NCBI GenBank assembly: GCA_028697145.1
Contig: JAQVFR010000010.1
Span: forward strand, 1 to 64,000
Reading direction: 5' to 3'
Source: Actinomycetota bacterium
Lineage (GTDB): Bacteria; Actinomycetota; Geothermincolia; Geothermincolales; RBG-13-55-18
Length of the DNA: 64,000 nucleotides
The notes below the pieces were generated by a model. That model was given only the letters and a program-made list of their open reading frames with translations, made no database searches and had not been told where the DNA came from. Made by a program: the position numbers and the translations under genes. Below are positions 59,308 to 64,000 of this stretch, one piece after another. Every line of letters begins with the position of its first letter. Within the stretch, counting starts at the first letter, position 1.

Positions 59308-60426
59308 TTATTCCCCTTCCAGCGCCGACCTTATCTCTTCCGCGACGCTGTCTTCCTCGACCCCCAGCCTTTTTTCCAGCAGGGAGCGAGCTTTCTTTCC
59401 CCCGATACGTCCCAGGGACCAGGCGCTCATCCCCCGCACGTTAGGGAAGGGGCTCTCGGTCAGGGACCTCTCCAGGTCCGGTATAAAGCAGGAATCCCCG
59501 AGGTTACCCAAGGCACGGGCGGCGTTCATCTGCCAGCGGTCCATGCGCGACCGGGACATGTAGAAGAACCGTGGCCACACTTTCTCCTCGTAATGTTCGC
59601 GATCCATGTGCAGCAGCGTCATGAGGCCATAATCGGAAGCCCTGGAGTCCAGGTCGGGATCAGCGGGCAGGTCCTTCTTCATCCAGGGGCGATTGCGGGG
59701 GCATGCTTCCTGGCACAGGTCGCAGCCGTATATCCAGGTGCCCATGGGCACGCGCAGCTCTCGCGGGGTGATCTCCTCTCCATAATAGGTGTGGAAGGCG
59801 ATACAGCGCAGGGGGTTCATCTTGAGGGGTCCGTAAAGAGCGCCCGTGGGACACGCTTTTATGCAGCGATCGTCGCACTTGGGGGGACAGCCGACTTCCA
59901 GGGAGGAATCGTCGGGATCCAGTTCCACGTCCAAGACCAGCGGCATGATCTCGATCCACGAGGAGCCCTCCATGGCGGCGCCGAAGAAGGCGAAACAGTT
60001 TTTTCCGTAGTCGGCGATGCCTGAGGAGGCCGCGGCCATGCGCGCAGGCACCTCCGCGTCGAAGTACGCCTTGACGCCCTGCTCCCGGGTGAAATCGAGG
60101 AAGGCCTTGAACCTCGCGAACTCCGCCCCGCGCACCTTGCGTTCGTCCACCATGTAACAGCGCCCGTAGAGGCCGGTCAGCTCCTCGGGAAAGCGGTGTC
60201 GGTAATAATTGCGCGCCAGCACCATCAACGATCGGGACCAGGGGTGTTTGGCGCCGGGAGAAGCTCCGCGCAGGGTGCTGAAATAATCGGTGTTCACCCA
60301 GGAGTACATCTCCGGCCTCGACGCTATCTCGTCGATATAGATCGCCATCGGCTCCACGCCCGCGAACCCTGCGGCGACGAACCCGAGTTCCAGGGCTTTC
60401 TCCCGCAGCCTTTCCTTTAAGCTCAT
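59308..60426 (-). CDS. Epoxyqueuosine reductase-like (QueG-type) Fe-S protein with HEAT-like tail
   Basis: A 372-residue QueG-like protein. The N-terminal DUF1730-type domain (GFVAAGFAGVEP, WSRSLMVLARNYYR) binds a corrinoid in QueG. The middle has a double 4Fe-4S motif (CDDRCIKACPTGAL and CDLCQEACPRN). The C-terminus (RMDRWQMNAARALGNLGD) holds HEAT/PBS-lyase-type repeats. QueG reduces epoxyqueuosine in tRNA. Related proteins act in corrinoid redox chemistry or reductive dehalogenation, so tRNA specificity is not proven. ATG 60426 is chosen by family start (SLKERLREKALELGF), though its ribosome site is weak. An upstream start at ATG 60468 is possible. Convergent to the rpl operon. Confidence 0.78.
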   Translation of the reverse strand: MSLKERLREKALELGFVAAGFAGVEPMAIYIDEIASRPEMYSWVNTDYFSTLRGASPGAKHPWSRSLMVLARNYYRHRFPEELTGLYGRCYMVDERKVRGAEFARFKAFLDFTREQGVKAYFDAEVPARMAAASSGIADYGKNCFAFFGAAMEGSSWIEIMPLVLDVELDPDDSSLEVGCPPKCDDRCIKACPTGALYGPLKMNPLRCIAFHTYYGEEITPRELRVPMGTWIYGCDLCQEACPRNRPWMKKDLPADPDLDSRASDYGLMTLLHMDREHYEEKVWPRFFYMSRSRMDRWQMNAARALGNLGDSCFIPDLERSLTESPFPNVRGMSAWSLGRIGGKKARSLLEKRLGVEEDSVAEEIRSALEGE

Positions 60427-60519
60427 GCAGCTAATATAACCGCTATCGCAAGAACGCGCATTGAGCATCCTTCTGCCCGCCTCAACCACGTCCCAGAACG
60501 GGGCGACCCGTAGCGCTGT

Positions 60520-60930
60520 GGGCCAGGATTTATCCTGGCCCCGACCCCCATTACCTCAAGCCCAACGTAACGATACATAACCTGCCGGTCTGAGCACCCG
60601 GCGTTCGCTCAATCGCCCATCCGTCTGCCCGCCCCGGCTCGTTCTTTTCCCCGTAGGGCGGGGTCTGGTCTTGCGTTTTGCGCCGCAGGCGAGGAATGAC
60701 AAGACCTGACAACAGTCCCCATTACCTCAGACAAGGGTATCGATACATAGCCACCCCTACCGTTCGAGACCACTCCCCTCCCAGGGCAACGCCGGGAAGA
60801 ACATGGATCACCCCGGATTCATACCTTGGGGCCACGTTTTGCATGCTCGCGACAAAACCCCTGCTGCCAACAGGCGACATACCGTGGTATGCAAAAAACA
60901 AGACCTGACCCCCTTATCACCCTTATCGTA
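60520..60930. repeat. REP-like palindromes and direct repeats in the gap before rpoB
   Basis: The gap of 685 bases (60427-61111) holds no gene but several repeats. A perfect 10-bp hairpin GGGCCAGGAT/ATCCTGGCCC lies at 60520-60541. CCCCATTACCTCA occurs twice (60546-60558 and 60717-60729), each followed by CGATACATA (60571-60579 and 60741-60749). GTCTGGTCTTG/CAAGACCTGAC at 60663-60673/60700-60710 form a dyad. CAAGACCTGACCCC recurs near 60899-60912. The arms resemble the inverted repeat at 26839. Confidence 0.65.
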
Positions 60931-61019
60931 TCTCACCCTTCCGTGCGAACGCCGGGTAGTGCTATCCTCAAGGGGATGGAATCGCGCCTGAGGAGCGATA
61001 TTTTTTGCCTGCCTGGGAT

Positions 61020-61049
61020 TTGACACCCAACCCTTGATTGTCATAATAT
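61020..61049 (+). promoter_or_regulatory. rpoB promoter
   Basis: A perfect TTGACA (61020-61025) with TAATAT (61044-61049, spacing 18) or CATAAT (61042-61047, spacing 16) about 60 bases before the rpoB start. Confidence 0.7.
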
Positions 61050-61111
61050 AGTGTTTTGCGTATACGTAGGGAATTTTTGCGCCTCGTGAGGGAAAAGGAG
61101 TGAGGGAAAAG

Positions 61112-64000
<2,889 letters not shown>

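Noticed and set aside
59049-60024. Plus-strand frames running through the 86-bp repeats and opposite the QueG-like gene
   Set aside because: They start inside repeats and continue as antisense of a clear gene, with no ribosome site or motif.

Overview
This is a gene-dense, high-GC (roughly 63-65%) bacterial chromosome segment. Starts are often GTG or TTG behind strong AGGAGG-type ribosome binding sites. The order tRNA-Thr, tRNA-Met, tuf, rpmG, tRNA-Trp, secE, nusG, rplK, rplA, rplJ, rplL, rpoB, together with the codon use, fits a deep-branching anaerobic actinobacterial lineage. That placement is inference, because there is no 16S rRNA here.

Left part (1-9.1 kb): the end of a branched-chain amino acid-type ABC transporter, a membrane protein, then a divergent corrinoid methyl-transfer cluster. 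Leftward run corrinoid protein, UroD-fold methyltransferase and an HdrD/GlcF-like Fe-S protein. Rightward run a second corrinoid protein, a second UroD-like protein, a MetH-activation-like protein and a methyltetrahydrofolate:corrinoid methyltransferase. The likely role is to move methyl groups from unknown substrates through corrinoid to tetrahydrofolate. A third UroD-like protein lies at 40.9 kb and a DUF1638 protein at 52.7 kb.

Middle part (9.3-53 kb): accessory metabolism. It includes acyl-CoA ligase, class I HMG-CoA reductase, Tm-1-like protein, lipid acyltransferases, dehydrogenases of the SDR family, hydrolases, a racemase, an HpaB-like flavoprotein, a HyuA-like protein, two acyl-CoA synthetase alpha chains without an ATP-grasp partner, a polar amino acid ABC transporter, kinases and two TetR regulators with visible operators. 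Three things stand out. An AhpD-like gene at 21.46-22.07 kb reads through an in-frame TGA exactly at the second redox position (CxxU), with a hairpin directly behind it, and looks like a selenoprotein. A TPP-dependent enzyme has lost its N-terminal domain and overlaps the preceding SDR gene. A 360-residue protein is an internal tandem duplication of a CxxC-headed domain.

Right part (53.4-64 kb): the translation/transcription operon region. EF-Tu carries a four-cysteine insertion, the L1 leader RNA motif is present twice in tandem, an L10 leader ends in an attenuator-like hairpin, and a structured 86-bp intergenic repeat occurs four times. The window ends inside rpoB.
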